Origin: an uncultured Collinsella sp.
GTDB taxonomy: Bacteria > Actinomycetota > Coriobacteriia > Coriobacteriales > Coriobacteriaceae
Direction: 5' to 3'
NCBI GenBank assembly: GCA_900758845.1
Contig: CAAESW010000048.1
Location: 1-35,131, forward strand
DNA length: 35,131 nt
Both the position numbers and the translations under genes were made by a program. Below the pieces are notes generated by a model. The model saw only the letters and a program-made list of their open reading frames with translations. It did not search any database and was not told where the DNA came from. Shown one piece after another: positions 1-10,188 of this stretch (within the stretch, counting starts at the first letter, position 1; each line of letters starts with the position of its first letter).

Positions 1-359
1 CGCCCGAGCGCGCGTCCGTCCCCATGGCTCAGCCGCCTGCGCAGGCTGCGCCATGGGAATCCGAGCAGGTGCCCTACGACGATGCTATGGTCGGTGGTTT
101 TGCTGCCGATGCCGGCGGGGACGATCTGCCCCCGTTCGACGTGCCGGGTGCGGCGTCCGCGACCAAGGCCGCTGCTGTGGCACCCGCAGCCTCTGCAAAC
201 GACGACGTCCCCGCCGCTCCCTGGGAATCCAATCCCGGTGCTGGCAGCCCCTTCGGCCATCAGGGCGCAGCCCCGAGCATCCCGCAGACCGAGGACGAGG
301 CCAAGGCCCTCATCCGCAGCGTCTTTGGCCAGGCCACCATCTTCAAGCCGGTGGAGTAG
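1..359 (+). CDS. dnaX: DNA polymerase III gamma/tau subunit, C-terminal end (partial)
   Basis: The reading frame is open from base 3 and stops at 357-359, so about 118 C-terminal residues are present and the 5' end is outside the window. What is visible is a Pro/Ala-rich, acidic, probably disordered tail with two PWE motifs and a 'VPYDDA' stretch, ending 'VFGQATIFKPVE'. Tails of this kind are usual in tau, the clamp-loader subunit that holds the polymerase cores together. The ATPase domain is not in the window. The call rests on the tail style plus the classic dnaX-ebfC-recR order, since ebfC and recR lie just downstream. Here a minus-strand gene separates dnaX from ebfC. With only the tail available, another Pro-rich protein cannot be fully excluded. 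Confidence 0.7.
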   Translation, partial: PERASVPMAQPPAQAAPWESEQVPYDDAMVGGFAADAGGDDLPPFDVPGAASATKAAAVAPAASANDDVPAAPWESNPGAGSPFGHQGAAPSIPQTEDEAKALIRSVFGQATIFKPVE

Positions 360-380
360 CTGCGCAGGCGGGTATACTGC

Positions 381-854
381 TCAAGAAGAGGACCCCTTGT
401 CCGGGCGCATCTGTATTTCGGACATGTGTAGTGTGGTGCCGCGTATGTCGCATTTGAGCAGACAGGTGCGTGACGGTCGGCCTAGGATGCTGAGGTCGAT
501 ACGATACGTCGCATGGCTGTCCGTGTACTCGACTTGCTCGGCGTTAATGGTTGCTCCGATTGCCAAATAAACGCCAAGCTCGGCATCGACAATCTTGAAG
601 TCCTTTATCTTGACCTTGAACTCTTGATAGAGGGACGGGCTGTTGTAGTAGACGGTTCGGGTTCCGTCGGTGCACTCATCGGTCGTCTCCCATTTGACGA
701 CGGGCTGGTCCGAGCTGGCTATCAGCAGTTCTGCTCCAAAAGCTATGGCATGGGTGATGACAACCAGCAATGCCCAGCCGACAAAGAGATAGAGAACCAC
801 ATATGCAACGGGGTGTTTTGAGCGGATGTTTTGGAGCGCGTTGGGGGCATTCAT
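381..854 (-). CDS. Hypothetical single-pass membrane protein
   Basis: A 157-residue protein that I do not recognise. It starts at ATG 852-854 behind a strong Shine-Dalgarno GGAGG six bases upstream, which supports a real gene. Residues about 15-45 form one hydrophobic membrane segment (AYVVLYLFVGWALLVVITHA), followed by about 110 polar residues with three cysteines and alternating beta-like stretches, probably outside the cytoplasm. It converges on the dnaX tail and diverges from ebfC. Its base composition looks more AT-rich by eye than its neighbours, and it splits the usually contiguous dnaX-ebfC-recR group, so recent insertion is possible. No function is proposed. Confidence 0.75.
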   Translation of the reverse strand: MNAPNALQNIRSKHPVAYVVLYLFVGWALLVVITHAIAFGAELLIASSDQPVVKWETTDECTDGTRTVYYNSPSLYQEFKVKIKDFKIVDAELGVYLAIGATINAEQVEYTDSHATYRIDLSILGRPSRTCLLKCDIRGTTLHMSEIQMRPDKGSSS

Positions 855-888
855 GGGGCACCTCCAAATTACTATCTATGGCAATCAA

Positions 889-897
889 ATTATACCC
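889..897 (-). promoter_or_regulatory. Probable promoter -10 of the minus-strand membrane protein
   Basis: Read on the minus strand this is GGGTATAAT, a perfect -10 hexamer preceded by three G, 35 bases before the ATG at 854. No good -35 is visible at the right distance. The same G-run plus -10 layout precedes several other genes in this window. Confidence 0.55.
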
Positions 898-996
898 TGC
901 CGCCATGTGCGCCGCCTCGAGCAGCGGTTCGGCATTTAGCTATTTAGTGGCGCACATGAAATGCCGGATTCGGCTCTACTAGATTGAGTGTGCGAT

Positions 997-1031
997 ATTA
1001 TGCAACCTTGCATAATTCGACCTTGCATAAT
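997..1031. repeat. Three TTGCATAAT half-sites (palindrome plus one direct copy)
   Basis: ATTATGCAA at 997-1005 and TTGCATAAT at 1008-1016 form a perfect 9-base inverted repeat with a two-base gap. A further TTGCATAAT follows at 1023-1031. The cluster lies between the divergent minus-strand membrane gene and ebfC, where an operator would be expected. The same 9-mer recurs at 10469-10477 and 16061-16069. The binding protein is unknown. Confidence 0.5.
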
Positions 1032-1110
1032 CTTTGAGTGCGGTTTGTATTGGAGGACATGTATATCGACTGAGGTAACACGTCCGCCCCGCTCTCTCGC
1101 CGCGCGCCGT

Positions 1111-1118
1111 GGTACGAT
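1111..1118 (+). promoter_or_regulatory. Possible -10 element for ebfC-recR
   Basis: GGTACGAT ends 76 bases before the ebfC start. The hexamer TACGAT matches four of six consensus bases and is preceded by GTGG. No clear -35 is present. The call is tentative, by analogy with similar sites at 19383 and 20783. Confidence 0.35.
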
Positions 1119-1166
1119 TTTTGAGTTTGAAAGCCCCGCCGTGCTCCGGCTGCCCTTGCAGCTCGG

Positions 1167-1180
1167 CGTGCGGCCGCACG
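1167..1180 (+). other. Perfect palindrome in the ebfC leader
   Basis: CGTGCGGCCGCACG is a perfect 14-base palindrome ending two bases before the Shine-Dalgarno AAAGGAG of ebfC. As RNA it can fold into a 5-base stem with a GGCC loop right beside the ribosome binding site. It could affect translation, or be a DNA-level operator. Confidence 0.4.
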
Positions 1181-1193
1181 TAAAGGAGCCATC

Positions 1194-1514
1194 ATGGCCG
1201 GTATGAACATGCAGCAGATGATGAAGCAGGCTCGCAAGATGCAGGAGCAGCTTGCCGCCGCGCAGGAGAACCTCAAGTCCCAGACCGTCGACGCCTCTGC
1301 CGGCGGCGGCATGGTCAAGGTGACCGTTAACGGCGAGATGGAGCTCGTCAACCTCACCATCGATCCCGATGCGCTCGATCCCGAGGACGTCGATATGCTG
1401 CAGGATATGATCATGGCTGCCGTCAACGAGGCCGTCCGCGGCGTCAACGAGCTCGCCAACAAGCAGATGGGCGCCATCACCGGCGGCCTCAACATCCCGG
1501 GCATGCCGTTCTAA
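1194..1514 (+). CDS. ebfC: YbaB/EbfC family nucleoid-associated protein
   Basis: A 106-residue protein of the YbaB/EbfC family, small DNA-binding dimers that coat the nucleoid. The sequence opens with a Met/Gln/Lys-rich helix (MNMQQMMKQARKMQEQ), then the family's beta-sheet core with 'VKVTVNGEMELVNLTIDP', and ends with a helix and a Met/Pro tail. The length is typical. The start at 1194 has AAAGGAG six bases upstream. recR begins 13 bases after the stop, so the two are almost certainly co-transcribed, as in most bacteria. Binding and expression details are family knowledge, not visible here. Confidence 0.95.
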   Translation: MAGMNMQQMMKQARKMQEQLAAAQENLKSQTVDASAGGGMVKVTVNGEMELVNLTIDPDALDPEDVDMLQDMIMAAVNEAVRGVNELANKQMGAITGGLNIPGMPF

Positions 1515-1527
1515 GACACGCATATAT

Positions 1528-2124
1528 ATGAGTGCCAACCACAGTCTGCAAAAACTGCTCGATGAGCTGGGCCGTCTGCCGGGCATTGGTCCCAAGTCGG
1601 CCCAACGCATCGCCTATTACCTGTTGGAGGCCGACGCCGAGGAGGCGCGCCGCCTGGCCGAGGCCATCCTGGAGGTCAAGCAGGAGGTCCACTTTTGCAG
1701 CCGCTGCTTTAACTACGCCACGGCCGACGAGTGCTCCATCTGCCAGGACCCGATGCGCGATACCACTCGCATTTGCGTGGTGGGCGAGCCGCGCGATGTC
1801 CAGGCGATCGAGCGCACGGGCAGCTACCACGGTCTCTACCACGTATTGGGTGGCGTGATCAGTCCCATGGACAAGATTGGTCCCGAGCAGTTGCACATCC
1901 GCGAGCTGCTGGCGCGTCTGGGCCACGAGGATATCCATGAGGTCATCATCGCCACCAACCCCAACATCGAGGGCGAGACCACGGCGAGCTATCTGGCCCG
2001 TACCATCAAGCCGTTGGGCGTCGAGGTGTCGCGTCTGGCAAGCGGCCTTCCCGTGGGCGGCGACTTGGAGTATGCCGACGAGCTTACGCTTGGCCGTGCC
2101 ATCGAGGCCCGTCGCGCGATTTAG
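1528..2124 (+). CDS. recR: Recombination mediator protein RecR
   Basis: A 198-residue protein of full family length that acts with RecO (and RecF) to load RecA on gapped or broken DNA. Visible parts in order are an N-terminal helix-hairpin-helix (LPGIGPKSAQRIAYYLL, residues 17-33), a four-Cys zinc finger (C57, C60, C69, C72) and a Toprim domain from about residue 80, with acidic motifs in 'VVGEPRD' and 'ATNPNIEGETTASYL'. The start ATG 1528 has no strong Shine-Dalgarno, in keeping with coupling to ebfC. A GC-rich stem-loop follows the gene, with no U-run. Confidence 0.97.
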   Translation: MSANHSLQKLLDELGRLPGIGPKSAQRIAYYLLEADAEEARRLAEAILEVKQEVHFCSRCFNYATADECSICQDPMRDTTRICVVGEPRDVQAIERTGSYHGLYHVLGGVISPMDKIGPEQLHIRELLARLGHEDIHEVIIATNPNIEGETTASYLARTIKPLGVEVSRLASGLPVGGDLEYADELTLGRAIEARRAI

Positions 2125-2161
2125 GTGGCGAGCCTGCTCCTGCCATATGATTTCCTCGCGA

Positions 2162-2191
2162 CGCACGGGGTAGTCATAATTTCCCCGTGCG
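2162..2191 (+). other. Stem-loop downstream of recR
   Basis: CGCACGGGG at 2162-2170 pairs perfectly with CCCCGTGCG at 2183-2191 around a 12-base AT-rich loop. There is no T-run on either strand, so it is not a canonical intrinsic terminator. It may be an mRNA 3'-end stabiliser or part of the upstream region of the next gene. Confidence 0.5.
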
Positions 2192-2199
2192 ACTGTGAG

Positions 2200-2285
2200 T
2201 TTGTTGTGCAACAAAGATGCTTCGTATCCGCTTATCGCATGGATGCTTCCGCTCGCATCCTTAATTTGCCCATTCGTTGCGCAAC
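2200..2285. promoter_or_regulatory. Two related palindromes upstream of the kinase operon
   Basis: TTTGTTG/CAACAAA around a TG centre at 2200-2215 and GTTGCGCAAC at 2276-2285 share the core GTTGYGCAAC. The second overlaps TTGCGC (2278-2283), which could serve as a -35 for a weak -10 near 2299-2306. The same 10-mer recurs at 25386-25395 upstream of rrf2, and part of it at 25074-25083 upstream of tRNA-Asp. An operator for a dimeric repressor is plausible but not proven. Confidence 0.4.
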
Positions 2286-2328
2286 CTTTTGGGTTCGCTG
2301 ATACACTCAAATATGGATTTGAATGAAT

Positions 2329-2354
2329 GCGCCGCTTCTGAGCGGCGTGTTTTT
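2329..2354 (+). terminator. Terminator-like hairpin in the leader of the kinase operon
   Basis: CGCCGC 2330-2335 pairs with GCGGCG 2342-2347 (loop TTCTGA) and is followed by a T-run at 2350-2354. The Shine-Dalgarno GGAGGAG starts only a few bases later, leaving no room for a promoter in between. Either transcription passes this hairpin (attenuation) or the next gene depends on read-through. Confidence 0.6.
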
Positions 2355-2369
2355 CTTGGAGGAGAACGC

Positions 2370-3275
2370 ATGCGGCCCGGTGGCACTCAGACAAAGCGCG
2401 GCGCCGCGGTGCGCATACGACGCCGACTGGGCTTGGCGCCGCGGGCGTACGCACTGCTATCGTGCTCGCTGGTGCTGGTCATAGCTGGCGTTTCTGCCTA
2501 TGGCATGACCGTGCCGTCCATGATGCAGGCGCATGCCGCACGCGAACCGCGCGTGGGGCATGAGGTCAAAAGCGATCTGGGCACCACGACTGGATATGCT
2601 TGGGCAAGTGTGGTCGGGCATATTGTGTTTGGCACCGACGATGCGGACGGCGCCGAGGCCCCGGACAACGAAGTCACGCTTGCCAATGGCAAAACCATCG
2701 TGCTCACCAACACCAAGATCATCGATCGATTGTCCAACAATAGCGTGGCGGCAACGGTGAATAAGGTCGAGCAGCAAAAGGAGCAGGACGCCCAGCAGTC
2801 CGGAAAGCCCGGTAGCTCGGATACTTCTGGCTCCGGCTCGGATTCATCGAGTTCGGGCGGCGGCTCTGGGTCGGGTTCCTCTACCGGAGGGCCTGGAAAC
2901 GGCGGCTCGACGGGCGGCAACACTGACAACGATGCAAACTCCGGCGGCCTTTCCGCTGCTGAGGAAGAGAGCATTCACAGTTGGCTTGTGACCAAGTACA
3001 ACATGCTCGACGGCTATGTTTCTCGTGCCAATGACGTGGTCTCGACCTATAACTCTACGGGAGATCCCAGGCCGTGCGACAGCCTGGTCGGGGAGATGTT
3101 TGTCATTCGAGCCGAGTTCGGTCGTCAGACATTCTCGCCCCGGTCAAGGTGGTATCAGCAGTATGCCAATCTGTGGGGCTGTTACACCAACCTATGTCAA
3201 TGGGTCGGCCATTACGGCGATGATGACGTCGCGCTCGGTAACTTCAACAATAACGTGGCGGCGCTTGCCCTATGA
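2370..3275 (+). CDS. Membrane-anchored protein with Gly/Ser linker, first gene of the kinase/FHA set
   Basis: A 301-residue protein that I do not recognise. The start at ATG 2370 is chosen over an upstream in-frame ATG at 2277 because GGAGGAG lies just before it. The N-terminus is Arg-rich (residues 1-25), then a single hydrophobic segment at 26-46 suggests a signal anchor with the rest outside. Residues about 60-135 form a small folded region, 141-195 are a low-complexity Gly/Ser linker, and 196-301 form a second domain with helices, many aromatics and three cysteines (C236, C271, C276). The stop overlaps the kinase start (ATGATGA), so expression is coupled. The layout suggests an envelope protein monitored or regulated by the kinase; this is inference. 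Confidence 0.8.
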   Translation: MRPGGTQTKRGAAVRIRRRLGLAPRAYALLSCSLVLVIAGVSAYGMTVPSMMQAHAAREPRVGHEVKSDLGTTTGYAWASVVGHIVFGTDDADGAEAPDNEVTLANGKTIVLTNTKIIDRLSNNSVAATVNKVEQQKEQDAQQSGKPGSSDTSGSGSDSSSSGGGSGSGSSTGGPGNGGSTGGNTDNDANSGGLSAAEEESIHSWLVTKYNMLDGYVSRANDVVSTYNSTGDPRPCDSLVGEMFVIRAEFGRQTFSPRSRWYQQYANLWGCYTNLCQWVGHYGDDDVALGNFNNNVAALAL

Positions 3276-5116
3276 TGACCGATCTTGCATCCACCACACC
3301 ACAATCGCTCGGTCGCGATCCCATGGTCGGCCTGCGCCTGGCGCGTGTCGACGGGTTTGAGCCGGCCATTGCGCTCGGTCAGGACGAACTGCCTGCCTAT
3401 CTGCGTCGTTTTACGATACTGTTTGCCGACGATGCCACCATGCGCCGTGGCGGTATCGGCCGCGTGACGCGTGCTGTCAACGCCCAAGGCGAGGACGTAG
3501 CACTCAAACAGCTCATCTTGCCGACGCGCGATGAGTTTGACGACGATGCAACTCACGAGGCGCTGGTCGCCAAGTTCGAGGCGGCGTTTCGCGAGGAATA
3601 CGAATGCCATCGCGCCCTTTCGGGCCTTAAGGGCTTTCCCCGCCTCTATGGCTGGGGCGAGGTCGACGGTGTGCCTGCAATTGTCATGGAATGGGTCGAG
3701 GGCGAGACGCTTGCCCGCTTGCGTTCGCGACTTGCCGTGGACGATGCCAGACGCCTGTCGCCGCTTGTGGCGGCGCGTCTGGGTCGCGACCTGTTCGATC
3801 TGCTCTGCCGTATGAGCCTGGTGGGCGAGGGCTTTGTCCATCGCGATATCTCGCCCGCTAATATTATGGTGCGTACGGCGCGTCTACCGCTTGACCGGCA
3901 GCTTGCCGAGGGCACCTTTGACCTGTGCCTGATTGACTTTGGCTCGTCGCTGGCGCTTGAGCCTGCGTCGGCCGTGGCCGGTACCGGCGGCAAGGCGTCG
4001 TTTACGGAGCGTTATGCCACGCTGCGTCGCGCGACGGTTGCCTATGCCCCGCCCGAGATGCTCACCGACGATATTCCCGACCTGCGCGCTTTGCGTATGT
4101 CACCGGCGATTGACGTCTATGCCGCGGCAAGTACGGTTTACGAGCTCATTGCCGGCGTCGCGCCATACGAAGCCGCGCCGAGCACTTCGGGCACCTCGGG
4201 TTCGCGCAAAAAGACGCGCGACATCGCGAGCCCCTACCGTCTCAAGATGGACACACGGCCCGACTATCCCATTGGTGCCCATGCGCCTGGTTGTGATTTG
4301 ACTCAGCTGCTCCGTCGTGAGCCCGATGTGGCGCTCGCCGCGGCCGAGCAGGCCCAGCAGCTAGGGCTTGAGCCGGATTCCGAAGAGCTACGCGATGCGC
4401 TGGCGTTTGTCGATGCCCAGCTGTTCGACGTGGTGATGGCCTGTCTGTCCAGCCATCAAAAAGATCGTCCCGAGCCGGCGGCGGTCGAGGCGGCGCTCTC
4501 GGCGTTTTGTGACCACTATGCGCAAAATGTCGGTCGTTCGCTCCGCGGCGAGCCGCTCACGCCGTGCCCCATGGATGCGTCCGGCCGCGCGGTTCGTCGC
4601 ACGGCGATGATTGGTGCGGCGGTCGTTTGCAGCGTGGTTTGGGCTGTGGTCGTGGTTTCGGCCGCGCTGCTGGCGTCGGGCGCCCGCGTGACGGCGACTT
4701 TGGGATCGCTCGTGTGGTCTGGGTCGCTACCGGGTATTATTGCCGCACTGGCGTTGGCACTGCCAGGCATAGCCGGCGTTGTCACGGGGGCATTTGCGCG
4801 CAATCGGCGCTCGGGGTTCCTGCAGGGTGTGCTTGCGCTTTCTGCCTGCGAGGTTCCGGTGTTGGTTGTGGCTGCATGTAGCGTATTTTCCCAACGCGCC
4901 GTGATGGGCGGCCTTGTTGCCGCTCTGGTTGCAACCTATACGCTTACGTGGTTTTTGCTTGCGATGGGCTTTGCCTTTGAACTTCCCGTTTCGGCACCGC
5001 GACGCACAAAAGCCCAGATGGCGACTCCGCTTGCCGGTGGAGCCGCAGCTGCCCGTACTTTTGGCGGACCTGTCGAAGTATCGTCCGATTCTATTTCTAC
5101 GACCAAGGAGGCCTAG
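3272..5116 (+). CDS. Serine/threonine protein kinase with four C-terminal membrane helices
   Basis: A 614-residue Hanks-type kinase. Visible motifs are the degenerate glycine loop 'RGGIGRV' (59-65), the lysine K79 in 'VALKQ', a C-helix glutamate near E109, the catalytic loop 'HRDISPAN' with D192 and N197, 'DFG' at 222-224, 'APPE' at 259-262 and the helix-F region 'DVYAAASTVYELIAG'. All key catalytic residues are present, so it should be active. The C-terminus has four hydrophobic segments near 446-470, 486-508, 516-538 and 544-568, with no extracellular PASTA domains, so the sensing mode differs from PknB-type kinases. The start overlaps the previous stop; a second ATG at 3275 is equally possible. 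The FHA gene follows after three bases. Confidence 0.93.
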   Translation: MMTDLASTTPQSLGRDPMVGLRLARVDGFEPAIALGQDELPAYLRRFTILFADDATMRRGGIGRVTRAVNAQGEDVALKQLILPTRDEFDDDATHEALVAKFEAAFREEYECHRALSGLKGFPRLYGWGEVDGVPAIVMEWVEGETLARLRSRLAVDDARRLSPLVAARLGRDLFDLLCRMSLVGEGFVHRDISPANIMVRTARLPLDRQLAEGTFDLCLIDFGSSLALEPASAVAGTGGKASFTERYATLRRATVAYAPPEMLTDDIPDLRALRMSPAIDVYAAASTVYELIAGVAPYEAAPSTSGTSGSRKKTRDIASPYRLKMDTRPDYPIGAHAPGCDLTQLLRREPDVALAAAEQAQQLGLEPDSEELRDALAFVDAQLFDVVMACLSSHQKDRPEPAAVEAALSAFCDHYAQNVGRSLRGEPLTPCPMDASGRAVRRTAMIGAAVVCSVVWAVVVVSAALLASGARVTATLGSLVWSGSLPGIIAALALALPGIAGVVTGAFARNRRSGFLQGVLALSACEVPVLVVAACSVFSQRAVMGGLVAALVATYTLTWFLLAMGFAFELPVSAPRRTKAQMATPLAGGAAAARTFGGPVEVSSDSISTTKEA

Positions 5117-5119
5117 GTC

Positions 5120-6058
5120 ATGGCATCTCAAGTTGAGCTCACCCCATGCGGGGCCATGTTTGACATCTTTAAGCGCGCGGCGCATCTGAGCCATATCGAG
5201 CTGTGCGGCTTGGTGCTTTCGTCCCGTCCGCTCGCCGACGGCCGCAGCCCGCAGAGCCGAGCCGCCGATCGCTCTTGGGTTTCCCGCTTTATCGTTCGCG
5301 CGCCGGTCGGCACGCTTCAGCAGCGCTACTTTGCCGAATACGGTACCTCGGCTGCGCGTATTATGTCGCAACTGGCCCTGCGCCAGCGAAATCCCATGGA
5401 CTCCACGGCAGTGATCAATATGGTGTGCGGTCCTGCAGGTGAACCGATGGTACGCGCGCTCGAAGAGTGCCACCAGGACATGAATCTCTATCGCAACGCG
5501 CTCGATCGCCTGTCCCAGGCGGCAGAACTCATGCCTGCCGAGCGCGCCGAGGCCGTGCTGGTGCTGTTTGTCGCCGTCGGCTGTTCGGCGGATGTGCGGT
5601 CCTCGGTGAACTATGCCATCGACTACGCGCACGCGACCTGTGGCGGAGGCACCTCCACGCCGCGCTCGCTTGGCATGTCGATGACCGCGGGCGAACGCGA
5701 ACCCGCCCCGGCGCACCCCTTGGGCTTGCTGCGCGTGCAAAACAGTTTTGTCGTGAGCGCCCCGCGCTGGATTCAGCCGAGTGAGCAGGGTGTTGAGATT
5801 GGCGCGCTGGCCACTGGTGAGGGCGATATTACCGACGTCGGCGACGATGTCTCGGCCCGCCATGCCCATATCTGGTGCGATGCTCAAAATATCTGGCACG
5901 TCGAGGACTTGTCGTCCACCAACGGAACCGTGGTGGTAAACGGGGCCACGAGTGTGTGTATTCAAGTAGAGCCCGGCCGCTCCGCCCAGCTCAACCCCGG
6001 CGACGAGCTCAAGCTCGGCGAATCCACTACCTACGCCATCCTCTTCGGTGCCCTCTAG
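5120..6058 (+). CDS. FHA domain-containing protein
   Basis: A 312-residue soluble protein. The C-terminal third is a forkhead-associated fold, which binds phosphothreonine peptides: 'DDVSARHAHIW' gives the S245/H248 pair and 'EDLSSTNGTVVVNG' (262-275) the Asn-Gly turn. The usual Gly-Arg at the first phosphate-binding loop is replaced by 'IGALATGEG', so binding may be altered. Residues 1-190 are mostly helical and match nothing I recognise. AAGGAGG precedes the start and overlaps the kinase stop region. Gene order makes it the likely reader or substrate of the upstream kinase. A GGGACGTTC-type hairpin begins at the last base of the stop codon. Confidence 0.88.
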   Translation: MASQVELTPCGAMFDIFKRAAHLSHIELCGLVLSSRPLADGRSPQSRAADRSWVSRFIVRAPVGTLQQRYFAEYGTSAARIMSQLALRQRNPMDSTAVINMVCGPAGEPMVRALEECHQDMNLYRNALDRLSQAAELMPAERAEAVLVLFVAVGCSADVRSSVNYAIDYAHATCGGGTSTPRSLGMSMTAGEREPAPAHPLGLLRVQNSFVVSAPRWIQPSEQGVEIGALATGEGDITDVGDDVSARHAHIWCDAQNIWHVEDLSSTNGTVVVNGATSVCIQVEPGRSAQLNPGDELKLGESTTYAILFGAL

Positions 6059-6106
6059 CCGGCAGTTAGGGACGTTCCTTTTCTGCCGGCACTTGGGGAC
6101 ACTCCT
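6058..6106. repeat. GGGACGTTC-loop hairpin plus degenerate second copy
   Basis: GCCGGCAG 6058-6065 and CTGCCGGC 6083-6090 are perfect 8-base arms around a loop carrying AGGGACGTTCC. A related TTGGGGACACTCCTT follows at 6092-6106. The same loop in other arms occurs at 11775-11805. The structure resembles REP-type extragenic palindromes. The left arm starts on the last base of the FHA gene stop codon. Confidence 0.55.
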
Positions 6107-6218
6107 TGGCGCGCCAGAGCCGGTCGCCCGGGGATGGAGGGGCCATTTTGGCCCTTGGCGGTCACCCGAGGTAAACCTTTACCGCACGCCTATATTTGCC
6201 GAAATTACACTTGACGGC

Positions 6219-6228
6219 GGGGTACAAT
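6219..6228 (+). promoter_or_regulatory. Probable -10 of the nifJ promoter
   Basis: GGGGTACAAT, a good -10 (TACAAT, five of six) behind four G. TTGACG at 6211-6216 is too close to be a normal -35, and TTGCCG at 6196-6201 is 21 bases away. If used, it would give a leader of about 275 bases before nifJ. Confidence 0.45.
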
Positions 6229-6509
6229 AAACCCGCATGCGGATTTCCGTTGCGGGCGCTTCCCATCGCCGGGGCGTGCCCGGGAGCATCCGGCATGCGG
6301 CCTTTGCGGCGCTCGGTCATGTGCAAGACGGGCGGTCGGGTCTGTGGGGCGCATCAGCTGGCCCTCGCCTCGGCATGTCTTCTCTCCACGCCACGTACCT
6401 GCTGCTGAGCCTGCCTGCCAGATGATTGGAAGCAACAGCGTAAATCCCATCACGCCAACATCCCGGCGATCGCCGGGGCCTGTATACCTATATGAGAGGA
6501 GAGGGGTAT
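6229..6509 (+). promoter_or_regulatory. Long untranslated leader of nifJ with hairpins
   Basis: About 280 bases with no convincing gene. Visible structure: CCCGCA 6232-6237 pairs with TGCGGG 6251-6256 around an inner CGG/CCG stem; CCGCATGCGG is a perfect palindrome at 6233-6242 and GCATGCGG recurs at 6293-6300; CCCGGCGATCGCCGGG at 6462-6477 is a perfect 16-base palindrome about 20 bases before the Shine-Dalgarno. I checked for SRP RNA, RNase P, T-box and TPP hallmarks and did not find them. A regulatory leader or an uncharacterised RNA is possible. Confidence 0.4.
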
Positions 6510-10049
<3,540 letters not shown>

Positions 10050-10059
10050 GTCTCCCACC

Positions 10060-10184
10060 GCAGGATTTGAGGACTGACCTTCGCGGACGTCCTCGGACAT
10101 GAAAGAACCCCCGCTGCGCACTACGTGCGGCGGGGGTTCTTTCGTCCTGCGGAGTGTCCGCAAAGGTTAGCCCTCAGATCCTGC
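10060..10184 (+). terminator. Terminator within a 125-base imperfect palindrome after nifJ
   Basis: The core is a perfect 14-base stem, GAAAGAACCCCCGC 10101-10114 against 10130-10143, with an inner CGCAC/GTGCG stem and T-rich ends on both strands, so it can terminate in either direction. Pairing resumes outward: 10060-10114 and the reverse complement of 10130-10184 agree at about 75% of positions, giving a hairpin much longer than a normal terminator. Confidence 0.75.
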
Positions 10185-10188
10185 TACG

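Noticed and set aside
6400..6452. Possible SRP RNA apical motif (CCAG...GGAAGCAACAGCG) upstream of nifJ
   Set aside because: The bases flanking the GGAA do not pair as the SRP domain IV stem requires, and the symmetric-loop bases are wrong. Chance resemblance.
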